The notes below the pieces were generated by a model, which searched no databases, had not been told where the DNA came from, and worked only from the letters and a program-made list of their open reading frames with translations. Positions 36,802-46,156 of a stretch of DNA of 64,000 nucleotides are shown here, in pieces. The first letter of the stretch is position 1; each line of letters starts with the position of its first letter. A program made the translations under genes and the position numbers. Location: assembly GCF_011765625.1 (NCBI RefSeq), contig NZ_CP050313.1, positions 306,501 through 370,500 of the forward strand, in the 5' to 3' direction. Source of the stretch: Shewanella aestuarii. Lineage in GTDB: Bacteria; Pseudomonadota; Gammaproteobacteria; Enterobacterales; Shewanellaceae.

Positions 36802-37683
36802 ATGAAGAATGGATTTTTAGGTAAATTAGCTTTTTGGCGTTCCGCGACTCGATCAGGTGAGTTAGGGGTGTTCATTGGCACTGCAAGCCTATGGGTATTT
36901 CAGCCTGCGACCGATACCAAAGCAGAATCTTTTGCTTCATTTGATGTAAATAGTAAAAATTGGTCAGTGGTATTTGAAACCATTAAAAATCATTACGGCA
37001 CGGCCAAACTGCAGATAGTGTTATCGACGGCATATTATCAATTGCTGCAAGCCGATAAGCCAACCGTCGATGAAAACGAAATTAGCCAAGCACTGATTTG
37101 GTCAGTTAAAGATATGGTGTCTGAACCCATCAGTAATATCCATCTTGATTATTTTGAATCTCCTATAGGTACTAACAACAAACTTAATGTCGTCATTGCG
37201 GCTCGCGATAAATTAGTTGCCTTGGCCGAAAACTGTATTCAAAGTGGTTTTGAGATTTCTGGTATCTCCATCGAAGAACTAGCACTGAGTCACTTATATT
37301 CGGCAGATAATATGGCGCACATGATAGTGACTCATATGCCAGAGCAAGAACTCTTACTCACAGTGGTCAAGTCTGGTGATTTATTAATGCAACGTCGAGT
37401 GCGAGGTTTTACTCAACTTGATAAGGCGAAAAAGGAAGACTTAAGTTATGGCATTGCCGATAACCTTAGCTTAGAAATTCAGCGTTCAATGGATTATTTT
37501 GAAAGCCAACTTCGCCAAGCTCCTGTATCAGCGATTAATTTATTGGTTGAGGGTGAATCACAGGCGCTTGCTGAGTTAGTTGCTGTTAACTTTAACCAAA
37601 CGGTGACAGCCATTGAGCATCAGAGTGTGCCTGCCTATTTAGCCAAGCTAGCCTACAGTGAATTACCAAGAGGTGAGGCGTGA
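36802..37683 (+). CDS. mshI: MSHA biogenesis protein MshI (PilM-like)
   Basis: A 293-residue cytoplasmic actin-fold protein similar in role to PilM of type IV pilus machines, which joins PilN on the inner face of the membrane. The sequence shows the PilM-like order: FIGTASLWVFQ phosphate-loop-like strand, ISQALIWSVKDMV, VVIAARDKLVALAENC and the C-terminal SLEIQRSMDYFESQLRQ, the last strongly characteristic of this family. Its stop overlaps the start of mshI2 by four bases, so translation is coupled. It is the first gene of the continuous mshI-to-mshG run. Confidence 0.88.
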   Translation: MKNGFLGKLAFWRSATRSGELGVFIGTASLWVFQPATDTKAESFASFDVNSKNWSVVFETIKNHYGTAKLQIVLSTAYYQLLQADKPTVDENEISQALIWSVKDMVSEPISNIHLDYFESPIGTNNKLNVVIAARDKLVALAENCIQSGFEISGISIEELALSHLYSADNMAHMIVTHMPEQELLLTVVKSGDLLMQRRVRGFTQLDKAKKEDLSYGIADNLSLEIQRSMDYFESQLRQAPVSAINLLVEGESQALAELVAVNFNQTVTAIEHQSVPAYLAKLAYSELPRGEA

Positions 37684-38291
37684 ATAAAACCAGAGTAAAC
37701 CTATTTTCAGCAAGCTTATTACCACCAAAGCAACGACTTACTTTTACTCATTTAGTTGCTGCTGTGGTTGCTGTTGTTGGGTTAAGTGTGCTGTTGTATG
37801 GTTTTTCTTGGTATCAGGTCAATCAGCTAAAACAGCAACATCGTCAAGCAAGTCAGGCAAAAGAGCAGCAATCTCAACTCAAGGAACAGCTTGAGATTCA
37901 GATAGCGCAAAGAATGCCCAATAGTGAGCTAGTGGCTCAAGTTGAATTACAAGCGCAACGACTTGAATTGAAAAAATTATTAAAAGATGAGTTAGCACAC
38001 CGCACGGCGCTCATTAGCCAAGGTTACTCACCAATTTTGACTGATTTGGCTGCCGTCTCTGACGGTTCTGTTTGGTTAAGCCGTATTTACTTCAACCAAC
38101 AACATATTGAGTTCGAAGGCTTTGGCCAACAGCCCTATAGCATTCCGTTATGGATTGATCGTTTAAAAACCGCAGACACCTTAAAGGGTTTTGCTTTCGC
38201 AGCGATGACCATGGATAGAGGTGAAGATCAGCCTCTTGCATTCAAATTAACCAGTACCCCAGCCCTTAGTGCTGCTAAGGGGATAAAATAA
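37680..38291 (+). CDS. mshI2: MSHA biogenesis protein MshI2 (PilN-like)
   Basis: A 203-residue bitopic inner-membrane protein with a short cytoplasmic N-terminus starting MNKTRVNLFSASLLPPKQRL, the NL-F pattern by which PilN binds PilM. One transmembrane helix (about 24-46) is followed by a coiled-coil segment rich in Gln (about 48-115) and a ferredoxin-like periplasmic domain. It overlaps mshI by four bases and its last base is the first base of mshJ. PilN-like assignment comes from order and topology; sequence identity in this family is low. Confidence 0.85.
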   Translation: MNKTRVNLFSASLLPPKQRLTFTHLVAAVVAVVGLSVLLYGFSWYQVNQLKQQHRQASQAKEQQSQLKEQLEIQIAQRMPNSELVAQVELQAQRLELKKLLKDELAHRTALISQGYSPILTDLAAVSDGSVWLSRIYFNQQHIEFEGFGQQPYSIPLWIDRLKTADTLKGFAFAAMTMDRGEDQPLAFKLTSTPALSAAKGIK

Positions 38292-38947
38292 TGGCTCAGC
38301 AATGGCAAGAATTAGGTTCTAAATTTAACGGATTGAGCCAGCGTGAACGCGTATTAGTTGCCGCCGCAACCTTGATATTACTTGGTTTTATTGCATTTTT
38401 ACCCCTTGAATCTATATGGAACGAGCAAAGTAAACTGACCAAGCAAGTACAAGGTTTGCAACAAGAGAGCAATATCTTAGAGCAACAAATTGCGCTTTAT
38501 CAGCAAAGGCTAACCTTAGATCCCGATGCAGATTATCAACAAAGATTAACCTTACTCAATCAGCAAATGGCTGATGTTGATGCTGAACTGGCTTTGCAAA
38601 TGGTTGATATGGTACCGGCAGATTATATGCCAACGGTACTGGCACAACTCTTATCTAAGGGGAAAGGGATTAAGCTGCTGTCGTTTGCATCTATTCCCCC
38701 TGTTGCTTTATTGCAGGTTGGCGAAGAAGACAAGATGAACCTTTATAGCCATGGGATTAAGCTTACGATTGAAGGTGATTACTTTTCAGTGCTCAACTTT
38801 GTTCAAGCCGTTGAAACCATGCCAGATAAGCTTTATTGGAAGCGTTTAGATTATCAAGTTATACAACATCCTAAAGCCAGTGTGGAATTGGAGTTGTATA
38901 CATTAAGCATAAATAAGGACTTTATCAGTGTTGCCAAACAAGATTAA
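38291..38947 (+). CDS. mshJ: MSHA biogenesis protein MshJ (PilO-like)
   Basis: A 218-residue bitopic protein with one transmembrane helix (about 24-41), a periplasmic coiled coil (about 48-105, many Gln and Leu) and a small alpha/beta domain that includes the PilO-like segment YSHGIKLTIEGDYFSVLNFVQAVETMP (in part). PilO and PilN form a dimer linking the inner-membrane platform to the secretin through PilP. It starts on the last base of mshI2 and overlaps mshK by 20 bases, showing a tightly packed operon. Confidence 0.88.
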   Translation: MAQQWQELGSKFNGLSQRERVLVAAATLILLGFIAFLPLESIWNEQSKLTKQVQGLQQESNILEQQIALYQQRLTLDPDADYQQRLTLLNQQMADVDAELALQMVDMVPADYMPTVLAQLLSKGKGIKLLSFASIPPVALLQVGEEDKMNLYSHGIKLTIEGDYFSVLNFVQAVETMPDKLYWKRLDYQVIQHPKASVELELYTLSINKDFISVAKQD

Positions 38948-39248
38948 TCCTTACCTCACCAGCAGTGTGTTATCACTGATATTGGTTGCTAGCGTGCACG
39001 CCCAGAGTTTGCGCGATCCTACGTTGCCAAGCCAAGGCTTTCAGCGTGCGGCAATGGTAAATGACCAACAAGGCTTAGTACTTAACAGCGTGGTCAATGG
39101 GGCTCACTCCTACGCAGTGATTAACAATAAAATTATGAAGGTGGGGGACAATGTCCAAGGTGTGCGAATTGTCGCTATTGGCAAAAGTCACGTCAGCTTG
39201 TCTGATGGTAGAAAACTTCAGCTATTCCAGTCGATAACAGAGAGATAG
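38928..39248 (+). CDS. mshK: MSHA biogenesis protein MshK (PilP-like)
   Basis: A 106-residue periplasmic protein starting at GTG 38928 inside the end of mshJ. The signal peptide runs to about residue 25 (SLILVASVHA). SLRDPTLPSQG and the short beta domain KIMKVGDNVQGVRIVAIGKSHVSLSDG (in part) match the C-terminal region of GspC/PilP proteins that contact the secretin. It lies directly before mshL. GTG and the overlap suggest translational coupling to mshJ. Confidence 0.85.
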   Translation: MLPNKINPYLTSSVLSLILVASVHAQSLRDPTLPSQGFQRAAMVNDQQGLVLNSVVNGAHSYAVINNKIMKVGDNVQGVRIVAIGKSHVSLSDGRKLQLFQSITER

Positions 39249-39261
39249 GACAATAATTAAA

Positions 39262-40934
39262 ATGAAAGCAATCAATTACATTACTCCTCTGTTGGCATTA
39301 AGTTTAATGGCATGTCAGACGACAAATCGTCCAGAACCGAGCGCATCAAGATCGGCACTTGATGAATCACTTGCTCAAGCCAATACACCGAAAGCGGTGA
39401 CACCTCCGCCAGCGCAAATGCCTGCTGATGTACAACGTGAGTTAAATAGCCAAAATAACGCAAGAATGATGGCGCAATTGCCAGCTGAACGTCGTTTTGA
39501 TGTATCTGCAAATGATGTGGATGCCAAGGTGTTTTTTGCGTCATTAGTGCAAGGTACCCCGCTGAGTGTCGCAGTGCACCCTGATGTAGAAGGTCGTATT
39601 TCGTTATCGCTCAAAGGAGTCACGTTAAACGAGGCCATCAAGGTTGTAGAAGATATTTTTGGTTATGAAGTAAGTCGTGATGGACGTATTTTGCGTATTT
39701 TCCCTGCAGGTATGCGTACCGAAACCTTCTCGCTAAATTATTTATACATGGAGCGTGAAGGATTATCTTTAACGTCAGTCAGTTCAGGCCGTATTTCTGA
39801 TAACAACAATAACTCCAATGGCAGTAATGGCAACAACGGTAATAGCTCAAATAATAACAGCAGCAATAACACCAGCGGTAGTAATAGCAACAATAATGGT
39901 GATAACACTAACGGCACCTTTATTCGCTCAAAAACTAAAACCGATTTTTGGGGGAATTACAAGAAACCTTAACATCCATTATTGGTGAAACTGGTGGCGG
40001 CCGGCAGGTGGTGGTAACACCGCAAGCAGGACTTGTTACCATTCGTGCCCTGCCAAATGAATTACGTCAAGTGCGTGATTTCCTCAATACTGCGGAAACG
40101 CATTTACAGCGCCAAGTTATTTTAGAAGCCAAAATTATTGAAGTAACCTTATCCGACGGGTATCAGCAAGGTATCCAGTGGGAAAGAATGCTAGGGCAAC
40201 CCACTGATAGCACCAGTATCGACTTTGGCACCTCGCCAGGACAAGGATTAAGTAATGCCATTACTAGTGTGATTGGTGGTGTCACGACAATCAATGTGCA
40301 AGGTAAAGACTTTGCAACCATGATCAGTTTGTTAGATACCCAAGGTGATGTGGACGTGCTATCAAGCCCACGTGTTACCGCATCTAACAACCAAAAAGCC
40401 GTGATTAAAGTTGGTAACGATGAGTATTTTGTGACTAACGTGTCATCCACAACGGTAGCTGGTACTACGCCTGTGACCACACCTGAAGTTGAATTAACAC
40501 CGTTTTTCTCGGGTATTGCGCTAGACGTAACGCCACAAATTGATGAAGAAGGCAACGTATTGCTTCATGTGCATCCATCGGTGATCGATGTTCAAGAGCA
40601 AACTAAGTTAATTAAAATCAGCGATTCCACCCTTGAGTTGCCCTTGGCGCAAAGCGAAATTCGCGAGTCTGATACTGTCATTAAAGCCGTATCAGGAGAT
40701 GTGGTGGTTATTGGTGGTTTGATGAAAAGTGATAATGTTGAAATTGTTTCAAAAGTGCCGCTACTCGGAAGCATCCCATTTATTGGTGAAGCCTTTACCA
40801 ACCGTAGTCGCTCGAAAACTAAAACCGAATTGATAATCTTGCTAAAGCCAACGGTAGTGGGTGCAGACACCTGGAAAAATGAGCTTAAACGCTCGCAAGA
40901 TTTAATTGACGGTTGGTATCCATCTCAACAGTAA
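39262..40934 (+). pseudogene. mshL: MSHA outer-membrane secretin MshL, frameshifted
   Basis: MshL should form the outer-membrane gate through which the pilus passes. The frame from 39262 starts with a lipoprotein signal (LLALSLMAC) and holds the secretin N-terminal domain, but it stops at 39972. The remaining secretin core (VVVTPQAGLVTIRALP, then VDVLSSPRVTASNNQKAVIKVG and VVVIGGLM) is in another frame from about 39955 to 40934. Adding one G to the run at 39950-39954 joins both parts (DFWGELQETL) into 557 residues, a normal MshL. A Ser/Asn/Gly tract of about 45 residues lies just before the break. It may be a sequencing error, a true knockout or a switchable tract. Without full MshL no pilus should be exported. 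Confidence 0.88.
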
Positions 40935-40958
40935 AATATTGCTGAGAGAGCAAAAAAT

Positions 40959-41915
40959 ATGTATTTGCCGCATTTTGGACTAACGCAGCTGCCGTTTACT
41001 TTGACACCTAACACTGGATTTTTTTTCGGTTTAGAGCCTCATGTCGAAGCATTACAAGTGCTGCAAATGGCCCTAGAAACTGGCGAAGGTTTTATTAAGG
41101 TCACTGGTGAAGTTGGCACAGGTAAAACCTTAGTCTGTCGTAAATTATTAAATGATTTACCGTCACAGTTTCAATGCGCATATATTCCTAACCCCTATTT
41201 GACGCCTGCAGAATTACGTTGGGCTGTTGCCGCTGATTTAGGTATTGAAATCAATGAGTCACTCGACCAACAGCAATTAACCCGTTTAATTTATGAAAGA
41301 TTATTAGATTTAAATGAGCGGGGCTATCAGGTGGTACTGGTGATTGATGAAGCCCAAGCTTTACCCGATGAGAGTCTAGAGGCGTTACGCCTCTTTACTA
41401 ATTTAGAAACTGAAAGCCGAAAATTATTACAAGTGGTTCTGTTTGGCCAGCAAGAGTTAGACGAAAGACTGAACCAAGTAAAACTTCGCCAGCTAAGGCA
41501 ACGCATTACCTTTAGTTATCATTTAAGACCATTAAATTGGGATGAAGTACAGGCTTACATGAATCATCGCTTAAAGGTTGCAGGGGCACAAACTGATCCC
41601 ATTTTTGCTGAGAAAGAATCTAAACTTATCGCCACCGCAGCCAGAGGGATCCCAAGGTTAGTAAACATTCTGGCCCATAAAAGTTTATTGCTGTGTTATG
41701 GCGAAGGCCTAAAACGGGTTAGCGCAACTCATTGCAAACAAGCAATAGATGATACCGAGGATGCCAGCAAGCCAGATTTATCGGTTATGAATGTTAAACC
41801 TAAAGCAGGAATGATTGTTTTAGTTGGTTTGGTTATTACTATTATTGTTGGGCTTAATTTCAGTTCAGCGGCATGTTGCAGCAACTGGTTTGCACGTATA
41901 GGTGAGCTGTTATGA
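40959..41915 (+). CDS. mshM: MSHA biogenesis ATPase MshM (ExeA/GspA-like)
   Basis: A 318-residue AAA+ ATPase. The N-terminus MYLPHFGLTQLPFTLTPNTG is typical of ExeA-like proteins. Walker A GEVGTGKT begins at about residue 50 and Walker B VVLVIDEAQALPDE near 130, followed by the arginine-containing RQRITFSYHLRPL. A hydrophobic segment near the C-terminus (about 285-303) would anchor it in the inner membrane, unlike longer GspA proteins that carry a peptidoglycan-binding domain. ExeA relatives help place secretins in the wall, which fits its position after mshL. It overlaps mshN by four bases. Confidence 0.92.
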   Translation: MYLPHFGLTQLPFTLTPNTGFFFGLEPHVEALQVLQMALETGEGFIKVTGEVGTGKTLVCRKLLNDLPSQFQCAYIPNPYLTPAELRWAVAADLGIEINESLDQQQLTRLIYERLLDLNERGYQVVLVIDEAQALPDESLEALRLFTNLETESRKLLQVVLFGQQELDERLNQVKLRQLRQRITFSYHLRPLNWDEVQAYMNHRLKVAGAQTDPIFAEKESKLIATAARGIPRLVNILAHKSLLLCYGEGLKRVSATHCKQAIDDTEDASKPDLSVMNVKPKAGMIVLVGLVITIIVGLNFSSAACCSNWFARIGELL

Positions 41916-43147
41916 GCGTGATAAATAAAATGCTGCAAGACTTAGAAAAGCGCCAACAGTCAGATAGTGCTGACAATAAAGTTGAGCCTGCCAGCTTTGT
42001 TCGGCCTGAACTGCAATTTACTACCAAGGCAAAACCGCCTACAAAATCCCGCTTACCTTGGGTATTGGCCGCGCTAGTTGTGCTTATGGTTTGGTTGGGA
42101 TACAGCTTGTTTGAACAAGCTCAAAATATTCAACCTGTCAGTAAAGTCACGACGGTTAAACAGCCTACAGTAGATGAAACCAACATTGATCCAGTTAAAG
42201 CCGATGCACCCAATGCCAATAGTCAGACCAATCAAAGTCAAACTATTGCAAATACGAGTGTTGAAACAACTGTTCTGGTAGATGGGGCGGTTAACGAGGT
42301 GCAAGTAACAGATAAACAGGTGAGCGACGAACAGCTTACCGACATCGCCTTGGCAGATGCCCCTTCACCAGTTAAGGCACCAGCAATTGCAAGTGCTGAG
42401 TCAGTTTCATTGGCCTCAACTAGGCAAGACCATCCAGAGCAAACACTTGAAAAAGTAGTAAGTTCAGAATCAATTGATAACCCTGCGCCAGTTGCAGCAG
42501 TCACAGTAATTCAGCCTAAGCAAGCTGCACAGCCAGCAAACATGACAGTCACTGAAGTTAACATGACTAAACCCCAATTAGCCCAAGCACAATATCAAAA
42601 GGCGCAAGTGGCAGAAGGGGCTCAGCGCTTAAAAGAGGCCTCTAGTTTATATTTAAACGCCATCATTTTAGACCCCAGTTTGCATGCTGCTCGCAAGCAG
42701 TTAGTGATGATTTACTTTGGCCAAAATAACACCAATACTGCGATTCGATTACTTGAAAGTGGTATTAGCATGTTCCCAGCTTATTGGGAGTTTTATTTAA
42801 TGAAAGCCAATATTGAAAAATCATTGCAAGAATATCAAGACGCATTAATGACACTTAGCTTCATTGAAGATAAGCAACCCTTCGCTAAAGATAAATGGAT
42901 CGCCCAAAGTGAGATAGCCCAGCAAGTTGGTCAGTTTGCTATTGCAGAAAAAGCATACCGATCTTTATTAACACTCGAGTCGACGCAACCTCGTTGGTGG
43001 ATGGGGTTAGGTTATGCGCTAGACTCACAACAACAATATGCTCAAGCCGCCCTCGCTTACCGCTCAGCGTTGCAGTATCCCGGGTTATCGGATACTGCTA
43101 TTACCTTTATTGAGCAAAGATTAGTTCAACTAGGAGAAAGCCAATGA
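41912..43147 (+). CDS. mshN: MSHA biogenesis TPR protein MshN
   Basis: A 411-residue inner-membrane-anchored protein. The N-terminus MSVINKMLQDLEKRQ is shared with GspB/MshN-type partners of MshM. One transmembrane helix lies at about 49-66. A long acidic Val/Ala/Thr/Gln-rich linker (about 70-215) leads to TPR repeats (about 220-405; AEGAQRLKEASSLYLNAIILDP, AEKAYRSLL). The pair MshM-MshN resembles ExeA-ExeB. Overlaps of four bases with mshM and mshE point to one transcript. Confidence 0.88.
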   Translation: MSVINKMLQDLEKRQQSDSADNKVEPASFVRPELQFTTKAKPPTKSRLPWVLAALVVLMVWLGYSLFEQAQNIQPVSKVTTVKQPTVDETNIDPVKADAPNANSQTNQSQTIANTSVETTVLVDGAVNEVQVTDKQVSDEQLTDIALADAPSPVKAPAIASAESVSLASTRQDHPEQTLEKVVSSESIDNPAPVAAVTVIQPKQAAQPANMTVTEVNMTKPQLAQAQYQKAQVAEGAQRLKEASSLYLNAIILDPSLHAARKQLVMIYFGQNNTNTAIRLLESGISMFPAYWEFYLMKANIEKSLQEYQDALMTLSFIEDKQPFAKDKWIAQSEIAQQVGQFAIAEKAYRSLLTLESTQPRWWMGLGYALDSQQQYAQAALAYRSALQYPGLSDTAITFIEQRLVQLGESQ

Positions 43148-44904
43148 AACCTAAATTAAAGATGCGTTTAGGTGATCTTTTAGTTCAGGAACATATTATT
43201 TCTGATGTGCAGTTGCAGCAGGCGCTGTCAGAGCAGCGCAATACCGGTAAAAAGTTAGGCCGAACATTAATCGACCTAAATTGCATTACAGAAACTCAGT
43301 TACTGCAGTTTTTATCCCAGCAGCTTAACTTACCGTTTTTAGATATTAGTCGTCGTCCGATTACTCCTGAAGTGGTCAACCTATTATCAGAAGTGCAAGC
43401 TCGTCGTCATCGAGCATTAGTGGTCGAAAGCCATAGCGATCATGTGTTGGTTGCAATGAGCGATCCCGCCGATTTACAAGCCATCGATACCATAGAAACC
43501 CTTGTGGCGCCAAAACGGTTAGAAATTGCTGTCGCACCAGAGCAGCAATTGCTTGATGCTTTTGACAACTTATATCGCCGTACAGATCAAATTGCTCAGA
43601 TTGCCGGAAAATTAGAAGAAGAATACGCCGCTGACGATATGTTCGACTTGGCCAATTTGACCCAAGGCGACAGTGATAATGAAACCACTGTGGTTAAATT
43701 ATTGCAGTCTATTTTTGAAGATGCGGTACAAATGCGTGCATCTGATATTCACATTGAGCCCGGTGAAAAGGTATTGCGTATTCGTCAGCGTGTGGATGGC
43801 CAATTACATGAAAACACATTGAATGAAGTTAATATTGCATCGGCGCTAGTATTGCGTTTGAAGCTGATGGCGGGCTTGGATATTTCTGAAAAACGTATGC
43901 CGCAAGATGGGCGTTTTCATATGGAAATTAAAGGCCATAAAATAGATGTGCGTATGTCTACCATGCCGATTTATCATGGTGAGTCAGTGGTGATGCGTTT
44001 GTTAGATCAAACCGCAGGCCTACGTACCTTAGATGAAACCGGTATGCCCCCGCATATCGTTGCCCGCATTCGTAAACAAATTAAACGTCCACATGGCATG
44101 TTGCTGGTAACAGGGCCAACAGGTAGCGGTAAAACCACCACCCTTTATGGTATTTTGAGCGAGTTAAACACCGCCGACCGTAAAATTATTACCGTTGAAG
44201 ACCCTGTAGAATATCAATTACCACGCATTAATCAGGTACAAGTTAACCATAAAATTGGTCTAAACTTTTCTAACGTACTGCGTACCACGTTACGACAAGA
44301 TCCCGACATCATCATGGTGGGCGAAATGCGTGACCAAGAAACCGTTGAAATTGGTTTAAGGGGTGCATTAACGGGTCACTTTGTATTATCTACCTTGCAT
44401 ACTAATGATGCGGTCACCAGTGCCCTGCGTTTATTAGACATGGGCGCAGCCAGTTATCTTGTGGCAAGTGCATTACGGGTGATCATTGCCCAGCGACTAG
44501 TGCGCCGTGTTTGTCATAATTGCAGTGTTGATTATCAGTTAACCGCAGCAGACAGTAGCTGGCTTAAAAGTGTTTCTAAGCATGATTTTAGTCAAGCGAC
44601 ATTTAAAGTCGGCACGGGCTGCCAAAGCTGTAATGGTTCAGGCTATCGTGGACGGATTGGTATTTTTGAAATTTTAGAATTAGATGAAAATATGATTGAT
44701 GCGATGCGCACAGGTAACCCACAAGATTTTGCGCGTGCTGCGGTAAAAAGCCCTAATTTTGTACCATTAGCTCACTCTGCCATGGAGTATTTATTTAAGG
44801 GCACAACAACCATTGAGGAAGTGGCTAAACTAGTAGAAGACGTGTCTGAGTCCGTAGTGCCACTTTCACAAGATGTGGTCAGCCAAAATACGCTAGAGAT
44901 GTAA
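43144..44904 (+). CDS. mshE: MSHA pilus extension ATPase MshE, with c-di-GMP-binding N-terminal domain
   Basis: MshE drives pilus polymerisation. The 586-residue protein starts with an MshEN domain (about 1-145) that has two RLG/KLG-type repeats, MRLGDLLVQEHIISDVQL and KKLGRTLIDLNCITETQL, the motif known from Vibrio cholerae MshE to bind c-di-GMP. The GspE-type ATPase follows with Walker A GPTGSGKTTT at about 324, Asp box, Walker B-like RTTLRQDPDIIMVGEMRD, His box, and a zinc site Cys457/460 with Cys493/496. It overlaps mshN by four bases and mshG follows after four. No retraction ATPase gene is in this locus; in Vibrio that role belongs to PilT elsewhere. Confidence 0.95.
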   Translation: MKPKLKMRLGDLLVQEHIISDVQLQQALSEQRNTGKKLGRTLIDLNCITETQLLQFLSQQLNLPFLDISRRPITPEVVNLLSEVQARRHRALVVESHSDHVLVAMSDPADLQAIDTIETLVAPKRLEIAVAPEQQLLDAFDNLYRRTDQIAQIAGKLEEEYAADDMFDLANLTQGDSDNETTVVKLLQSIFEDAVQMRASDIHIEPGEKVLRIRQRVDGQLHENTLNEVNIASALVLRLKLMAGLDISEKRMPQDGRFHMEIKGHKIDVRMSTMPIYHGESVVMRLLDQTAGLRTLDETGMPPHIVARIRKQIKRPHGMLLVTGPTGSGKTTTLYGILSELNTADRKIITVEDPVEYQLPRINQVQVNHKIGLNFSNVLRTTLRQDPDIIMVGEMRDQETVEIGLRGALTGHFVLSTLHTNDAVTSALRLLDMGAASYLVASALRVIIAQRLVRRVCHNCSVDYQLTAADSSWLKSVSKHDFSQATFKVGTGCQSCNGSGYRGRIGIFEILELDENMIDAMRTGNPQDFARAAVKSPNFVPLAHSAMEYLFKGTTTIEEVAKLVEDVSESVVPLSQDVVSQNTLEM

Positions 44905-44908
44905 TCAT

Positions 44909-46123
44909 ATGCCTATTTATCAATATCGAGGTCGAAATGCGCAAGGGCAGCCAGTGTCGGCGCAGCTTGAGTCAGCCAACGAAAGCGCTGCCGCAGATAC
45001 CTTGATGTCGCGCGGCATCATTCCGTTAGAATTAAGGGAAGTTAAACCCCGCAAAGACTTCAATCTAGGGCAATTATTTAGCAGTAAAGTGTCACTCGAA
45101 GAGTTGCAAATTTTTACTCGGCAAATGTATTCGCTAACCCGTTCAGGCATTCCTATTTTGCGGGCAATTGCAGGATTATCTGAAACCACTCATTCAGTCA
45201 GAATGAAACAAGCTTTAGATGATATTTCTACTCAGCTTACCTCTGGTCGACCGCTATCTTCAGCTATGAATCAGCACCAAGATGTATTTGATTCCTTGTT
45301 TGTGTCTATGGTGCATGTTGGTGAAAACACAGGTAAGTTAGAAGATGCCTTTATTCAGCTATCTGGTTACATTGAACGTGAACAAGAGACTCGTCGCCGA
45401 ATCAAATCGGCGATGCGTTATCCCATTTTTGTGTTAATTGCCATCGCCCTTGCCATGGTCATTTTAAACATTGCGGTTATCCCTAAATTTGCTGACATGT
45501 TCTCCCGCTTTGGTGCTGAACTGCCGTGGGCGACAAAATTATTAATTGCGACCTCTAATCTATTTGTTAACTTTTGGCCGCATATGTTGGTTGGCTTACT
45601 TGGCGTATTTATTGGCGTTCGGTATTGGCATCAAAGTGAAAAAGGTGAAAAGCAATGGGATAAATGGAAGTTACATATTCCTGCCGTTGGTTCAATTATT
45701 GAGCGCTCAACCTTATCACGATACTGTCGTAGTTTTTCGATGATGCTTAGCGCTGGCGTGCCAATGACACAAGCACTTAGCTTGGTTGCCGATGCCGTCG
45801 ATAACGCTTATATGCACGATAAAATTGTGAATATGCGTCATGGTATTGAGTCTGGTGAATCAATGCTTAGGGTGTCTAATAGCAGCAAATTGTTTACACC
45901 TTTGGTTTTGCAAATGGTGGCAGTCGGTGAAGAAACCGGCCAAATTGATCAGCTATTAACTGATGCCGCTGATTTTTATGAGGGAGAGGTTGATTACGAT
46001 TTGAAAAACCTCACCGCTAAGCTAGAGCCTATCTTGATAGGCTTTGTGGCGGGTATCGTATTAATTTTAGCTTTAGGCATTTATCTGCCAATGTGGGATA
46101 TGCTCAATGTTGTTAAAGGATAA
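44909..46123 (+). CDS. mshG: MSHA inner-membrane platform protein MshG (PilC/GspF-like)
   Basis: A 404-residue polytopic protein of the GspF family that converts ATPase movement into pilin insertion. The two GspF repeats are clear: LEELQIFTRQMYSLTRSGIPILRAI (in part) in the first and STLSRYCRSFSMMLSAGVPM in the second, each followed by GE-TG turns (VGENTGKLEDAF and VGEETGQIDQLL). Three transmembrane helices lie near 170-190, 220-240 and 375-395. It starts four bases after mshE and ends the tight biogenesis run; mshF follows after about 30 bases. Confidence 0.95.
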   Translation: MPIYQYRGRNAQGQPVSAQLESANESAAADTLMSRGIIPLELREVKPRKDFNLGQLFSSKVSLEELQIFTRQMYSLTRSGIPILRAIAGLSETTHSVRMKQALDDISTQLTSGRPLSSAMNQHQDVFDSLFVSMVHVGENTGKLEDAFIQLSGYIEREQETRRRIKSAMRYPIFVLIAIALAMVILNIAVIPKFADMFSRFGAELPWATKLLIATSNLFVNFWPHMLVGLLGVFIGVRYWHQSEKGEKQWDKWKLHIPAVGSIIERSTLSRYCRSFSMMLSAGVPMTQALSLVADAVDNAYMHDKIVNMRHGIESGESMLRVSNSSKLFTPLVLQMVAVGEETGQIDQLLTDAADFYEGEVDYDLKNLTAKLEPILIGFVAGIVLILALGIYLPMWDMLNVVKG

Positions 46124-46156
46124 AGGCAACATGAATATCAATGGACAGTGCGGGTT

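Noticed and set aside
39950-39954. Programmed -1 ribosomal frameshift in mshL
   Set aside because: T-TTT-TGG-GGG-A is not a standard slippery heptamer and secretins are not known to use one; a missing base is simpler. Kept only as a side possibility.
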